Positions 39,068 to 49,016 are shown, counted from the stretch's first letter. The stretch is DNA of 64,000 nt from CAYRSS01 sp964426945 (GCA_964426945.1 CAYRSS010000005.1:83294-147293); one strand, 5' to 3'. The notes: generated from the letters alone by a model not told the origin. Translations and numbers: made by a program.

Positions 39068-39179
39068 AATGTCGTCCGGCGGCAACGTGTCCGGGTGAGC
39101 GGGCCTTCCGAGCGCCCCGCCCGATCACTGTCTCGTCGGTTCGCCTGCGCAGTCCGTCCTCGCATGGAGCTTTCGTTCG

Positions 39180-40505
39180 ATGTCCAAGGATTTCAAACTC
39201 CCCGATCTCGGTGAGGGAATCACCGAGGCCCAGATCATTCGCGTGCTGGTGAAGGAAGGCGACCCGATCAAGGCCGACCAGTACCTGATGGAGGTCGAGA
39301 CGGACAAGGCCGCCGTCGAGATCCCCTCGCCCTACTCGGGCGTGGCGAAGAAGATTCACGTCGCCGAGGGGCAGACCGTCAACGTCGGCTCGGTCATCGT
39401 GACGTTTGACGAGGTGGGCGGCGCGGGGCAGTCGTCGTCCTCGGGTTCATCGACCGCCGAGTCGAAGCCGGCCCCGGCCAAGTCGACGCCGGCCGCGCAG
39501 CCGGCGAAGACCCAGCCCGCCCGGGAAGAGAGCGCATCGCCGTCCCGCGGCCCGACGACCGCGCCGGCCGCGCCGGCCGTACGCAAGCTCGCCCGCGAAA
39601 TGAACGTCGACATTGACTCGCTCAGGGGCTCGGGCCCCGGCGGGCGCGTCACGCGCGAGGATGTCGAGGCGGCCGCCTCCGGCGGCGGGCCCGCACCTTC
39701 GGCGGCCAAGTCGGCGCCGGCCAAGGGCGCGCCGATGCCCGCGCCGTCGCGGATCACCGCCCCCCCGCCGTCGCTGCCCGCCGGCACCGACGATCAGGAC
39801 AACTGGGGCAAGATCCGCCACGTTCCGCTCTCGCAGATCCGCAAGACCATCGCCAAGCAGATGTCGCGGTCTGTGTACACGATCCCGCACGTCACCCATA
39901 TCGACGAGGTCGACATCTCGCGGCTGGAGGCCTATCGCGAGGATCTCAACGAAGCGACCGGCGGCAACCCCAAGATGACCGTCATGTGCTTCGTCATCCG
40001 CGCCCTGTGCATCGCGCTCAAGCGGCACCCGATGTTCAACGCCAGCTTCGACGAGGAGAACGGGCGGATGACGTACAAGCAGTACGTCAATATCGGCATC
40101 GCCGTTGACACGGAGCGCGGCCTGATCGTGCCGGTCATCCGCAACGCGGATACGCTCAGCCTCGCTGGCATCGCGGGCGAGCTGCGCAGCATCGCCGACC
40201 GTGTGCGCACGAACCAGTTCGCGATCGAAGACCTGCGCGGCGGCACGTTCACCGTAACCAATGTCGGCGCCCTGGGCGGGCTGTTCTCGACGCCGATCAT
40301 CAACTACCCGGAGGTCGCGATCCTCGGCATGGGCAAGTCGCGGCGCCTCCCGGTGTTCGACGACGAGGACACGATCCGCGAATCGATCATGCTCCCGCTG
40401 AGCCTCAGCTTCGATCACCGCGCCACCGACGGCGCCAACGCCGCCCGCTTCGTCGGCGACGTCATGGCCCTGCTGAGCAACCCGGCGATGTTCCTGCTGC
40501 ACTAA
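39180..40505 (+). CDS. pdhC: 2-oxoacid dehydrogenase E2 (dihydrolipoamide acyltransferase)
   Basis: The protein is 441 residues. One lipoyl domain (about 1-78) carries the lipoylated Lys in VETDKAAVE. An Ala/Pro-rich linker, an E3/E1-binding domain (about 122-160, VRKLAREMNVDIDSLRGSG) and a second linker follow. The catalytic domain (about 210-441) has the DHRATDGANAARF active site. A single lipoyl domain is typical of bacterial E2 chains of this operon type. GGAG lies ten bases before ATG 39180. Confidence 0.95.
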   Translation: MSKDFKLPDLGEGITEAQIIRVLVKEGDPIKADQYLMEVETDKAAVEIPSPYSGVAKKIHVAEGQTVNVGSVIVTFDEVGGAGQSSSSGSSTAESKPAPAKSTPAAQPAKTQPAREESASPSRGPTTAPAAPAVRKLAREMNVDIDSLRGSGPGGRVTREDVEAAASGGGPAPSAAKSAPAKGAPMPAPSRITAPPPSLPAGTDDQDNWGKIRHVPLSQIRKTIAKQMSRSVYTIPHVTHIDEVDISRLEAYREDLNEATGGNPKMTVMCFVIRALCIALKRHPMFNASFDEENGRMTYKQYVNIGIAVDTERGLIVPVIRNADTLSLAGIAGELRSIADRVRTNQFAIEDLRGGTFTVTNVGALGGLFSTPIINYPEVAILGMGKSRRLPVFDDEDTIRESIMLPLSLSFDHRATDGANAARFVGDVMALLSNPAMFLLH

Positions 40506-40519
40506 GGCGGAGGAATTCG

Positions 40520-41041
40520 AACCGCGGAGTTCGCGGAGGCAGAGCGCAGAGTCCGCGGAGCCGCACGCGAGCCTGATGGGGACAACTGCCGAACTCCTCC
40601 GGAGTCGGCCATGCAGATCAATGACGTGACAAATGAGATCATAGGCGCCGCCATCGAGGTCCACCGAGCGCTGGGTCCGGGGCTGCTGGAATCGGCTTAC
40701 GCCGCGTGCCTTGACATCGAGTTCCGATCGCGCGGATTGGTCTTCGAGCGGGAGAATCGCCTCGCGATCCGCTACCGGGACCAATTGATCGAGAACGCGT
40801 ATCGCCTCGACTTCCTGGTTGCGGGCTCTGTGGTCGTCGAAGTGAAATCGGTCGAGGAGATTACCGCGGTGCACGAGGCACAGGTGATCTCCTACTTGAA
40901 ACTGTCAGGCTGCCCGGTCGGCCTGCTGGTTAACTTCAACAAGAGAACCCTTGCCGAGGGTATTCGCAGATTCGCCAACGGCCTGGCCGGTTAGGCGCCT
41001 CCGCGCTCTCCGCGTCCGCCGCTCTGCGATCTCTGCGGTTT
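40520..41041. mobile_element. Putative non-autonomous cassette carrying a GxxExxY gene
   Basis: The GxxExxY gene is bracketed by imperfect terminal inverted repeats of about 45 bases. The left copy (40520-40564) starts AACCGCGGAGTTCGCGGAG; the right copy (40995-41040), read on the other strand, starts AACCGCAGAGATCGCAGAG. About three quarters of positions match. The cassette separates pdhC from the E3 gene. No transposase is present and no target-site duplication was identified. Confidence 0.55.
40611..40994 (+). CDS. GxxExxY family protein (PD-(D/E)XK nuclease-like)
   Basis: The protein is 127 residues. The family motif is GPGLLESAYAACL (Gly, two residues, Glu, two residues, Tyr). LDFLVAGSVVVEVKS gives a D...ExK arrangement typical of PD-(D/E)XK nuclease folds, and VSYLKLSGCPVGLLVNF completes the core. 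The cellular role of the family is not established. Base composition is less GC-rich than its neighbours, and repeats flank it, so it was probably inserted into the dehydrogenase operon. Confidence 0.85.
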   Translation: MQINDVTNEIIGAAIEVHRALGPGLLESAYAACLDIEFRSRGLVFERENRLAIRYRDQLIENAYRLDFLVAGSVVVEVKSVEEITAVHEAQVISYLKLSGCPVGLLVNFNKRTLAEGIRRFANGLAG

Positions 41042-41072
41042 GACCGCGGCATGGTGGCGAAAGGATGTCGCA

Positions 41073-42464
41073 ATGGTAGTGGGCGAATTCACCCAGGAAA
41101 CCGATCTTCTCATCCTCGGCGGCGGGCCGGGCGGGTATCACGCTGCGTTTCGCGCGGCGGAGCACGGCATCGCGACGACCGTCGTCGACGCCAACCCCAA
41201 GCTCGGCGGCGTCTGCCTGCACCGCGGCTGCATCCCCTCCAAGACCTACCTCGCGGTGGCCGAGATGATGCACATGGCCGACGCCGCGAAGGCCATGGGC
41301 GTGGAGTTCAAGGCGCCGAAGGTCGATCCCGCCGGCCTGCGCGAATGGAAGAATCAGGTCATCACCAAGCTCGCTGCGGGACTTGATGCGCTCGCCAAGA
41401 AGCACAAGATCGAGCGCGTCACCGGCACGGCGGTCTTCGAGGACAACAAGACCGTGGCCATCCGCGACGGCGACGCCTCGCGCATCCGCTTCCGCAAATG
41501 CATCATCGCCGTGGGCTCAAAGGCCATTCGCCTGCCCCCGAGCATCCAGATCGACTCACCGAACGTGATGAACAGCCGCCAGGCGCTGGAGATCGAGAGC
41601 ATCCCCAAGACGCTGCTCGTGCTTGGCGGTGGCTACATCGGCCTTGAGCTCGGGCAGGTCTACGCCTCGCTCGGCAGCAAGGTCACCGTCGTCGAGATGC
41701 TTCCGCAGATACTGGCAGGCTGCGACCGCGATCTGGCCAAGCCACTGCTCAAGCGTCTCAACGAGCAGTTCGCCGAAATCTGTCTCGACACGAAGGTCGT
41801 CGGGATGAAAGAGGGCAAAGGCGGCATCGAGGTGAGCTTCGAGGGCGCGAACGCCCCGAAGGACAGGAAGTTCGAGAAGGTGCTCGTTTCGGTCGGCCGG
41901 GCGCCCAACACGAAAGAACTCGGGCTCGACAAGGCCGGCGTCGAGATGACGGACCGCGGGTTCATCAAGGTCGATAGTCAGTTCAAGACGACCGCCCCGC
42001 GCATCTACGCCATCGGCGACGTGATCGGCAACCCGATGCTCGCCCACAAGGCGCTGCACGAGGGTCACGTCTGCGCCGACATCATCGCCGGCAAGGACAC
42101 GGTGTTCGAGCCGCGGGCTATTCCCGCGGTCGTCTTCACCGATCCCGAGATCGCCTGGGCCGGCCTGACCGAAGAGGAAGCCAAGGCGCAGAAGAAGGAC
42201 ATCGAAGTGGTGAAGGTGAACTGGCTCGCCTCGGGCCGCGCCGTGGCGATCGGCCGCACCGACGGGCTGACCAAGCTGATCTTCGACAAGGGCACGAAGC
42301 GCCTGCTCGGCATCGGCCTCGCCGGCCCGCACGCCGGCGAGATGATCGCCGAAGGCGTGCTGGCGATGGAGATGGGCGCGGTGGCCCATGACCTGGCCAC
42401 GGCCATTCACCCGCACCCGACGCTGTCGGAGATGATCAGCGACGCAGCGCGGACAGTTCACTGA
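41073..42464 (+). CDS. lpdA: Dihydrolipoamide dehydrogenase (E3)
   Basis: The protein is 463 residues. It has the FAD Rossmann motif ILGGGPGGYHAA, the redox disulfide GGVCLHRGCIPSK, the NAD motif LGGGYIGLELG, the FAD aspartate in YAIGDV, and the C-terminal active-site base in HPHPTLSE. It reoxidises E2 dihydrolipoamide with NAD+. ATG 41073 has AAAGGA seven bases upstream. It belongs functionally with the three preceding dehydrogenase genes despite the inserted cassette. Confidence 0.95.
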   Translation: MVVGEFTQETDLLILGGGPGGYHAAFRAAEHGIATTVVDANPKLGGVCLHRGCIPSKTYLAVAEMMHMADAAKAMGVEFKAPKVDPAGLREWKNQVITKLAAGLDALAKKHKIERVTGTAVFEDNKTVAIRDGDASRIRFRKCIIAVGSKAIRLPPSIQIDSPNVMNSRQALEIESIPKTLLVLGGGYIGLELGQVYASLGSKVTVVEMLPQILAGCDRDLAKPLLKRLNEQFAEICLDTKVVGMKEGKGGIEVSFEGANAPKDRKFEKVLVSVGRAPNTKELGLDKAGVEMTDRGFIKVDSQFKTTAPRIYAIGDVIGNPMLAHKALHEGHVCADIIAGKDTVFEPRAIPAVVFTDPEIAWAGLTEEEAKAQKKDIEVVKVNWLASGRAVAIGRTDGLTKLIFDKGTKRLLGIGLAGPHAGEMIAEGVLAMEMGAVAHDLATAIHPHPTLSEMISDAARTVH

Positions 42465-42609
42465 TTGCGGATTGCGGATTGAGACCCGCAGGGTGAACTC
42501 CGGAACCTCGCCGGAGTCGTCGAGCGGCGTGCCACCGCTGATCGCTCGAGGATCTGCCTTCGGGCCCGGCGATCGCCGTCCCCCAGTCCGCAATCCGAAA
42601 TCCGCAATC
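42463..42609. repeat. Inverted-repeat element GATTGCGGATT
   Basis: The start (GATTGCGGATTGCGGATTG) and end (TCCGCAATCCGAAATCCGCAATC) are inverted copies, identical over the outer 11 bases. The element is about 147 bases and fills the gap between lpdA and tilS, beginning within the lpdA stop codon. The interior shows no coding potential. It has the form of a MITE-like element. Confidence 0.6.
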
Positions 42610-42640
42610 GGTGATTCCCAACTTTGTCAGGCGTTTCCCG

Positions 42641-44077
42641 ATGCTCAAGTCCCTCGCCAACGAACTGCTGTCCGAGCGGCTCCTGGCCGAGGATGACGCC
42701 GTCGTGGTGGGCGTCTCCGGCGGGGCCGATTCAATGGCCCTGCTCAACCTGCTCAGCGAGCTCAACGCCCGTCTCGGCTGGCGGTTGCGGATTCACGTCG
42801 CGCATTTCAACCACATGCTTCGCGGCGACGAGGCCGACAAGGACGCCGCGTTCGTCGCGTCTGCGGCCGACGGGCTCGCCCTTCCCTGCACCATGGAGCA
42901 GGCAGACATCGCGGCCCTGGCCGCGGCCGAGGGCGGCGGCCTCGAGGAGATCGCCCGGCGCGAGCGCTACGCCTTTCTGCACCGCGTCTGTCTCCGCGCT
43001 GACGCCAGGCGTCTCGCCGTCGGCCATCACGCCGACGATAACGCCGAGACCGTCCTGCACCGTGTGCTGCGCGGCACGGGCCTGCGCGGGCTGGCGGGCA
43101 TTCCGCGGCAGCGTCGCCTCGCTCCCGCCGACGACACCCGCATCATTCGCCCCCTGCTCCGCCACACGCGGGCGGAGATCCGTGCCTACCTCGCGGACGC
43201 GGGGGTGGCCTACCGAGAGGATCGCACCAACGACAGCCCCGAGCCGATGCGTAACCGCCTGCGTCACGTCGTGTTGCCGCTCGTCGAGCGCGAGGTCAAT
43301 CCCCAGGCCCGCGACGCCCTGCTCCGGCTGGCCGAGCAGGCGGTGTGGCTTGAGGAATTCCTGCGCGAGACTGTGCAGCGCACCTTCGAGACGCTGATCG
43401 TCTCGCACACGGACCAGGAGCTGGTCCTCAACGCCGACGCGCTGGCCCGCAAGAGCCGCATCGTCCAGACCGAGATCGTCCGCCTGGCCTACCAGTCATT
43501 CGGTCTCGGCGAGCAGGAGTTGTCCTTCGCGCACCTTGTCTCCGCGCTTGACCTGATTGCCGATCCGGCCAGCGGCCGACAGGCCCGCCTGCCCGGCGGC
43601 ATGAGCATCGAGAAGCGTTACGGCCGGCTGCTGTTCTCGCTCCCCTCGCCCGAGCCGCGTGAAAGCGTGGCCGAGGAAGTGGCCGTGCACGTGCCGGGTC
43701 GCACCTCGCTGGCCGTGCGGCGGCTGGCAATCGAGTGTACGATCGAAGAGGTTGCCCCGGACGATATCCCCCGGCTGCGCGCGTCGGCCGGGCGCTACGA
43801 GGAGTTTCTCGACGGGGACGCGGTGGCGATGCCGCTGACGATCCGCGGGCCGCGCCGCGGTGAGCGGTTCACCCCGCTCGGTGCCCCGGGCACCAAGAAG
43901 GTGTCCGAGTTTCTGATCGACAACAAGGTCGAACCACGCGAGCGCGAGCGGACGGCCGTGCTCTGCGACCGTCTCGGCCTCGTCTGGCTCATCGGCCATC
44001 GCATCGATGACCGTGTGAAGCTGACCGGCCTCACGCGACGGGTGCTCCACCTCCGGGTACGGATGCTGGACGGCTGA
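42641..44077 (+). CDS. tilS: tRNA(Ile)-lysidine synthase TilS
   Basis: The protein is 478 residues. The PP-loop is VSGGADSMALL, followed by HFNHMLRGDEADKDA, GHHADDNAETVLHRVLRGTG and the DRTNDSPEPMRNRLRH substrate loop. The C-terminal TilS domains contain RRGERFTPLGAPGTKKVSEF. It modifies C34 of the CAU-anticodon tRNA to lysidine so that it reads AUA. ATG 42641 places the PP-loop at the usual distance; an upstream GTG at 42611 abuts the repeat element and is less likely. Confidence 0.94.
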   Translation: MLKSLANELLSERLLAEDDAVVVGVSGGADSMALLNLLSELNARLGWRLRIHVAHFNHMLRGDEADKDAAFVASAADGLALPCTMEQADIAALAAAEGGGLEEIARRERYAFLHRVCLRADARRLAVGHHADDNAETVLHRVLRGTGLRGLAGIPRQRRLAPADDTRIIRPLLRHTRAEIRAYLADAGVAYREDRTNDSPEPMRNRLRHVVLPLVEREVNPQARDALLRLAEQAVWLEEFLRETVQRTFETLIVSHTDQELVLNADALARKSRIVQTEIVRLAYQSFGLGEQELSFAHLVSALDLIADPASGRQARLPGGMSIEKRYGRLLFSLPSPEPRESVAEEVAVHVPGRTSLAVRRLAIECTIEEVAPDDIPRLRASAGRYEEFLDGDAVAMPLTIRGPRRGERFTPLGAPGTKKVSEFLIDNKVEPRERERTAVLCDRLGLVWLIGHRIDDRVKLTGLTRRVLHLRVRMLDG

Positions 44078-44104
44078 CGCGCCGCCGCATGGAGTGTCGC
44101 TTTC

Positions 44105-45406
44105 GTGGCACTGACGCCCGCTCCCCTCATCCCGCCCCCCCGCGAGGCGACGCGCCTGTCGCGCCGGTGCGTGGTCGTCGTGTTCGCCGTGGCGCTGCTG
44201 CTGCGGGCGGGCTGGGGGCTCGCCGCGATGCAGCGGGGCCCCGCAGCAGATCACCTCGCCTTTCCCGACGAAGTGCAATACTGGGACATGGGCCGCTCGC
44301 TGCGCAGCGGCGACGGCCTCCGTGACGAGCTTGGTCATCGCGCTACGCGGATGCCCCTCTACCCGACCCTCCTCGCGGCCCTGCCGGCAGCGCCGGCGGG
44401 CGTGATCCTCGCGCGGGGCCTGCAGTGGGTCGTCGGGGCCTTCGCGGCCGTCGCGACCGCGGCGCTGGCCGGGGTGCTCTTCGACCGGCGGACCGCCTGG
44501 TTCGCGGGGCTGGCGGCGGCGGCCGATCCCTTCGCCGTCTTCTTCAGCTCACTCCTCCTGACCGAGACGCTCTTCCTGCTGGCGCTGGGGCTGCTCTGGT
44601 GGCACGCAGCGCGGGTGATGACCACCTGCACGCGCGAGCCCTCGATGAGGCCGATGCTGATCCTGGGCGTGCTCGCCGCCGCCGCGGTACACGTGCGCGA
44701 GTCGACGCTGGGGCTCGTGTTTGTGCTGTTGGCGCTGCTGCTTGTCCCCGCCGGGGCGCGACGGGCCCGCTGGAAGGGCGCGGCCGCGGCGATTGGCCTC
44801 GTGATTCTCGCCCTCCTGCCCTGGGCCGCGCGAAACCGTGCAGTCATCGGCGAGTGGTGCTGGACGACCACGCGCTTCGGCATTTCGCTCTATGACGGCG
44901 TCGGCCCGCAGGCTGACGGCGGCAGCGACCTCGGCGGCGTGAAAGCGGCCGACGCCGTCGCCGGACTTCCCGAACGCGAGTGGAATGCGTGGTTCGTGCG
45001 CGAGTCCCGCGAGGCGGTTATTTCGGACCCGCTTCGCGTTGTACGGCTGGGCTTTGTCAAACTCGCCCGGATGTGGAACCCGTTTCCCAACGTCGAATCC
45101 TATCAGTCGCCGGTTGTCCGCACGATTTCAGCACTTTGGACACTCCCCGTCTTCGCATTGGCCGCGGGCGGGGCTATCCTATGGCCGATGCAATGGGGGC
45201 GGCGCGGTGTGATGGCCGTCGCCCTCCTGCTGCTGCCCGCACTGTATCTGAGCCTGCTGCACAGCGTGTTTGTGGGCAGCGTGCGGTATCGACTGGGGGC
45301 GATGCCGATGCTGGAAGTCCTGGCCGCCTCGGTGGCGGCCGGGCTGCTCCGCCGCCTCCGCGATCGGAAACCCGTTGACCACCCCGAACGAGCCCAGCCC
45401 CGCTGA
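44105..45406 (+). CDS. GT-C membrane glycosyltransferase (second copy)
   Basis: The protein is 433 residues with about eight to ten membrane segments. The first outer loop carries FPDEVQYWDMGRSL and then RMPLYP, a GT-C acidic motif pattern like the enzyme at 17275-18894, although the two are not close copies. SSLLLTETLFLLALG marks a conserved helix. The start is GTG 44105. It follows tilS by 27 bases and overlaps the AsmA-like gene downstream. Confidence 0.82.
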   Translation: MALTPAPLIPPPREATRLSRRCVVVVFAVALLLRAGWGLAAMQRGPAADHLAFPDEVQYWDMGRSLRSGDGLRDELGHRATRMPLYPTLLAALPAAPAGVILARGLQWVVGAFAAVATAALAGVLFDRRTAWFAGLAAAADPFAVFFSSLLLTETLFLLALGLLWWHAARVMTTCTREPSMRPMLILGVLAAAAVHVRESTLGLVFVLLALLLVPAGARRARWKGAAAAIGLVILALLPWAARNRAVIGEWCWTTTRFGISLYDGVGPQADGGSDLGGVKAADAVAGLPEREWNAWFVRESREAVISDPLRVVRLGFVKLARMWNPFPNVESYQSPVVRTISALWTLPVFALAAGGAILWPMQWGRRGVMAVALLLLPALYLSLLHSVFVGSVRYRLGAMPMLEVLAASVAAGLLRRLRDRKPVDHPERAQPR

Positions 45407-48400
45407 CAGCCGGCGACCGCGTTTGCGCGGGCGGCTGACGCTCTGGGCGTTCACGACGCTGGTGGTGCTGGTCGGCGCCGCGGTGATGGTGGTGCGCCAT
45501 TACACTTCGCCGCCGCGCGTACTCGAGATGGCCCGTGTGTTCGTGCAGGAGCGCGTCACCGGCCGCGTGGGCATCGGCGCGGCCGAACTGTCTCTTGCCG
45601 GCAGGCTCCGCCTGCGTGACGTGGTCATCGGCTCGGCAGTACCCGCCGCGCGCGGTGGCGTGCCGTCGACGCCCCGTCGAAGCGACGCCGTCCTGGTCTG
45701 CCCCGAAATCGAGTTCGAGTACGACCCGTTCTCGCTACTGGCGGGCCGCCTCGACATCCGCTCGATCGTGGCCCACGCGCCGGTGTTCACGCTCTCGCGT
45801 GATGAACGCGGCGTCAGCAACATCGCCGATCTGCTCCTCCCCTCCGACGACCTGGGCGGACAGGCCATGCCCGCCATCGAGCTGCGCGACGCCCGTGTCC
45901 GCGTGGTTGAGCAGTATGGCGACAGTGAGCGCGTGATCGAGGACATCCCCCTGACCGTCCGCGCCCACCGCGCCGACCAACCCGGCGTGGTGTATGACGT
46001 GGTCTGGACCGGCCGCACGCCCGACGAGGGCGGCCTCTCCCGCATCGACATGCAGTCGGGCGTCATCTCCAACGTCCGCGGCGGCCTGCCGTGGATGTCC
46101 ATCGAGGGCGTCATGGAAGTCGTCAACGTCCAGTTCGACGGCGCGGGAAGCTGGAGCCGCCTGCTCGGCCTGGGCGGCAGCGTTCGCGCTGAGGACTTCC
46201 TCATCGGCCTGGAAGGCTCCGCCGACCGGCCGCGCTACGTCACCGTCAGCCTGCGCGACGCCACGCTGTCCATTCCCGTCAGCGAGGCGGAGTATGAACT
46301 CGAACGCCATGAGAAGTACCTTTCGTTTGAGCGCGTCAACGGCGCGATCCGCGTCACCGACACGGCGCTGAGCGCCGACTTCACCGGCGTGCTCCACGGA
46401 GCCCGCTGCCGCGTATCGGCCACCATCCGCGGCGGCATGGACCGCATCCGCTCGCTTGACGACGTGAGCATCGAGGCCGACATGGCTCTCGACGGCTACC
46501 GTTTCCCCGAGGACACACCCGGCCGAGACACCCCGGAGGCCCGGTTCATCCACCGGTGGGCGGAGGTCACGAAGTTCTTCGAAGACTATTCGCCGCGGGG
46601 GCTGGCCAACCTGGACATGCAGCTATCCAAAGCCGCCGGGGCCGACGCTCCGGTCGTCGTCCACCGCGGGCGGCTCACCGTCACCGACGGCGAAGCCGTC
46701 TGCCGCTTCTTCCCCTACCGCGTCGACGACGTCACCGGTGTGGTCGAGTACAGCCCCGCCGGCATCGAGATCCGCGACATGCGAGGGCGCCACGGCGAGG
46801 GCAAGATCCTCGTCACCGGCCAGTGCGAACCCATCAAGCCGGGCGCACAGATCGTCATCAAGATCGTCGGCACCGACATCGCGATCGACCCCGAGATCCG
46901 CCAGGCGCTTCCGCCGCGATACGAGCGGATCCTCCGCCACTTCGAGCCCACCGGCACGGTGAGCGCCGAGGTGGTCACCAGCGGCCCGGTGTACATCAGC
47001 GAATGGCGCGACGCCTGGAAGACCAAGGTGGATGTTTCGCTCGACGGGGTCACCGCCGCCTTCGACGACTTCCCTTATCCGCTCGAGGATGTCCGCGGGC
47101 GCATCCTTGCCGATGAGTTCGGGCTGAAGGTCCGCAATGTGCAGGGGCGTCGCGGTGATGCCCGCGTCAGCATCGACGGAGAAGCTCGGCTGGAGAGCGA
47201 CCGAATCACGGAAATCGACCTCGCCATCGTCGGCGAGGCGGTGCCTTTTGACGATGTTCTGCTCGCCGCGCTGCCGCCATTGCTGCGCGAGCAGATCGCC
47301 GCGTTCCGCGCCACGGGACGGTTCGACGTGCACGCGCGGGTCGGGCTCGACGAGCAGTCCGACGCCGTGGTCACCACCCGCGCCGTGCTTCGCGACGTCA
47401 CCGTGCGGCCCGCCGTGTTGCCGTTGGAGGTGACCGGGATCACCGGCGAAGTGACTGTCGGCGGCGATGCCATTGAGTTCCGCCAGGTTCGCGGCCATCG
47501 CGGCAGCGCGAGTTTTGACGTCGAGGGTCGCTACGCCCTGGCCGAAGACGCTGCGCCGAGCGACCTCCGCCTCGCCGTGAAGGGAATCGACGTCACCGAA
47601 GAGGTGCTCGCCGCCATGCCTCCCGCCGTGCGCGAGGCGATCGGCGCCTGGCGGGTCCTCGGCCCGGTCGACGTGGTGACGCACTGGGTCGACGCGCGCC
47701 CGGACATCGACGGCGCCCAGGACGCGGCGCCGCAAAGGCTGACCTCGGCGATTCGGTTTGGCGGCTCGGTCATCACCCACCCCGCGCTGCCCGCTCCGCT
47801 CGAAGACGTCACGGGCGTGCTGGAGCTCACCGACGAGCGCATGGCCTCCGAGTCGCTCGAGGCGACCTATGCGGGAGCTGCGTTGCGGACTTCGCTGCTC
47901 GTGGATCGGGCGCAAAACTCGGGCCGCATCACCGCCTCGGCCACCGACATCCCACTTGATCACCGCCTCGTGGATCTCGCGCCGGCACAACTTCGCAGCG
48001 CCCTCGCCGAGCTGGACATGGCGGGTTTCGTAGACCTCGAACACGGAATCGTCACCTTTGCCCCGGAGGAACCCGGCGGGCCTGCCGCGTGGATGGTCAG
48101 CGAAGGCCGCGTGCGCTTGCGCGACGTCGCCCTCGGCGAGGACATCGCCATCTCGAAGCTGCGTGGCGAGCTGACCGTGGACGGCGCCCTCCGCGACCGC
48201 ACCGGCGGCCTCACGCTTCGCGGCAGGCTCCTGCTCGACACCGGCGCGTTCGCGGGCCGCGTGGCCGAGGATCTGACCGCCGACTACACGGCCGTGCGCA
48301 CGAGCGAGGCGGAAGGCGTGCTGGCCCTTTCAGACCTTCGCGCGAAGCTGTACGGCGGCTCGGTCATGGCCGAGGAAGTCAGCATGCAGTTCGAGCCCGG

Positions 48401-49016
48401 GAAGGCCTCGTATCACGTCAACGCCATCGCGCGCGAGATTCAGCTCTCGCCACTGATCAGGCCGGAGGGGCCGATCACCCACGAGGACGACGATGTCGAC
48501 GCCGAGGGCCGGCTGGACGCCCAGATATCGCTCGTCGGCGAATTCGGACGATCGGCGTCCCGCCGCGGCACGGGCGGATTTGAATTGCACGATGCGTACA
48601 TCTACCGCCTGCCCGTGGTCTTCTCGATCCTCAACTTCATCGACCCGACCACGCCGCCTTCGCCGAACGCCTTCAACTTCGCGCGGGCGAGGTTTTCCCT
48701 GGTCGGAACCCGGATGGACCTCGACGACATCCTGCTCACCGGCCCCGCGATCACATTTGCTGGAGGCGGCACGTATTACACCGCGGACGGCCACGTCAGC
48801 CTCGACCTGGAACCGCGCAGCCGGCGGAATTGGACCGTGCCGGTCGTCACCCCTTTGATCGACGGAACGGCCAGCCGCCTCGTCGCGATTCAGGTCGTCG
48901 GGCCGCTCGGCCGGCCGGTCGTCAACGCCAAGTCGCTGCCCGGGGTCACCGACACTTTCCGCGAGATCTTCCAGCGCAAGAAGCCGACCAATTACGCCTC
49001 ATCCGGCGAACCCTGA
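45375..49016 (+). CDS. AsmA/TamB-like large envelope protein
   Basis: About 1213 residues. A short basic start and one N-terminal membrane helix (LWAFTTLVVLVGAAVMVV) are followed by a very long beta-rich body. Repeated phrases such as LEDVRGRILADEFGLKVRNV and LPLEVTGITGEVTVGG recur about every 130 residues, as in AsmA/YhdP/TamB proteins. The C-terminal part (DAQISLVGEFGRS, GTGGFELHDAYIYRLP) matches the AsmA-like C-terminal domain. Such proteins span the periplasm and help move lipids to the outer membrane. The start is uncertain: TTG 45375 overlaps the preceding gene by 32 bases and is the best in-frame codon before the helix. Confidence 0.8.
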   Translation: MTTPNEPSPADSRRPRLRGRLTLWAFTTLVVLVGAAVMVVRHYTSPPRVLEMARVFVQERVTGRVGIGAAELSLAGRLRLRDVVIGSAVPAARGGVPSTPRRSDAVLVCPEIEFEYDPFSLLAGRLDIRSIVAHAPVFTLSRDERGVSNIADLLLPSDDLGGQAMPAIELRDARVRVVEQYGDSERVIEDIPLTVRAHRADQPGVVYDVVWTGRTPDEGGLSRIDMQSGVISNVRGGLPWMSIEGVMEVVNVQFDGAGSWSRLLGLGGSVRAEDFLIGLEGSADRPRYVTVSLRDATLSIPVSEAEYELERHEKYLSFERVNGAIRVTDTALSADFTGVLHGARCRVSATIRGGMDRIRSLDDVSIEADMALDGYRFPEDTPGRDTPEARFIHRWAEVTKFFEDYSPRGLANLDMQLSKAAGADAPVVVHRGRLTVTDGEAVCRFFPYRVDDVTGVVEYSPAGIEIRDMRGRHGEGKILVTGQCEPIKPGAQIVIKIVGTDIAIDPEIRQALPPRYERILRHFEPTGTVSAEVVTSGPVYISEWRDAWKTKVDVSLDGVTAAFDDFPYPLEDVRGRILADEFGLKVRNVQGRRGDARVSIDGEARLESDRITEIDLAIVGEAVPFDDVLLAALPPLLREQIAAFRATGRFDVHARVGLDEQSDAVVTTRAVLRDVTVRPAVLPLEVTGITGEVTVGGDAIEFRQVRGHRGSASFDVEGRYALAEDAAPSDLRLAVKGIDVTEEVLAAMPPAVREAIGAWRVLGPVDVVTHWVDARPDIDGAQDAAPQRLTSAIRFGGSVITHPALPAPLEDVTGVLELTDERMASESLEATYAGAALRTSLLVDRAQNSGRITASATDIPLDHRLVDLAPAQLRSALAELDMAGFVDLEHGIVTFAPEEPGGPAAWMVSEGRVRLRDVALGEDIAISKLRGELTVDGALRDRTGGLTLRGRLLLDTGAFAGRVAEDLTADYTAVRTSEAEGVLALSDLRAKLYGGSVMAEEVSMQFEPGKASYHVNAIAREIQLSPLIRPEGPITHEDDDVDAEGRLDAQISLVGEFGRSASRRGTGGFELHDAYIYRLPVVFSILNFIDPTTPPSPNAFNFARARFSLVGTRMDLDDILLTGPAITFAGGGTYYTADGHVSLDLEPRSRRNWTVPVVTPLIDGTASRLVAIQVVGPLGRPVVNAKSLPGVTDTFREIFQRKKPTNYASSGEP

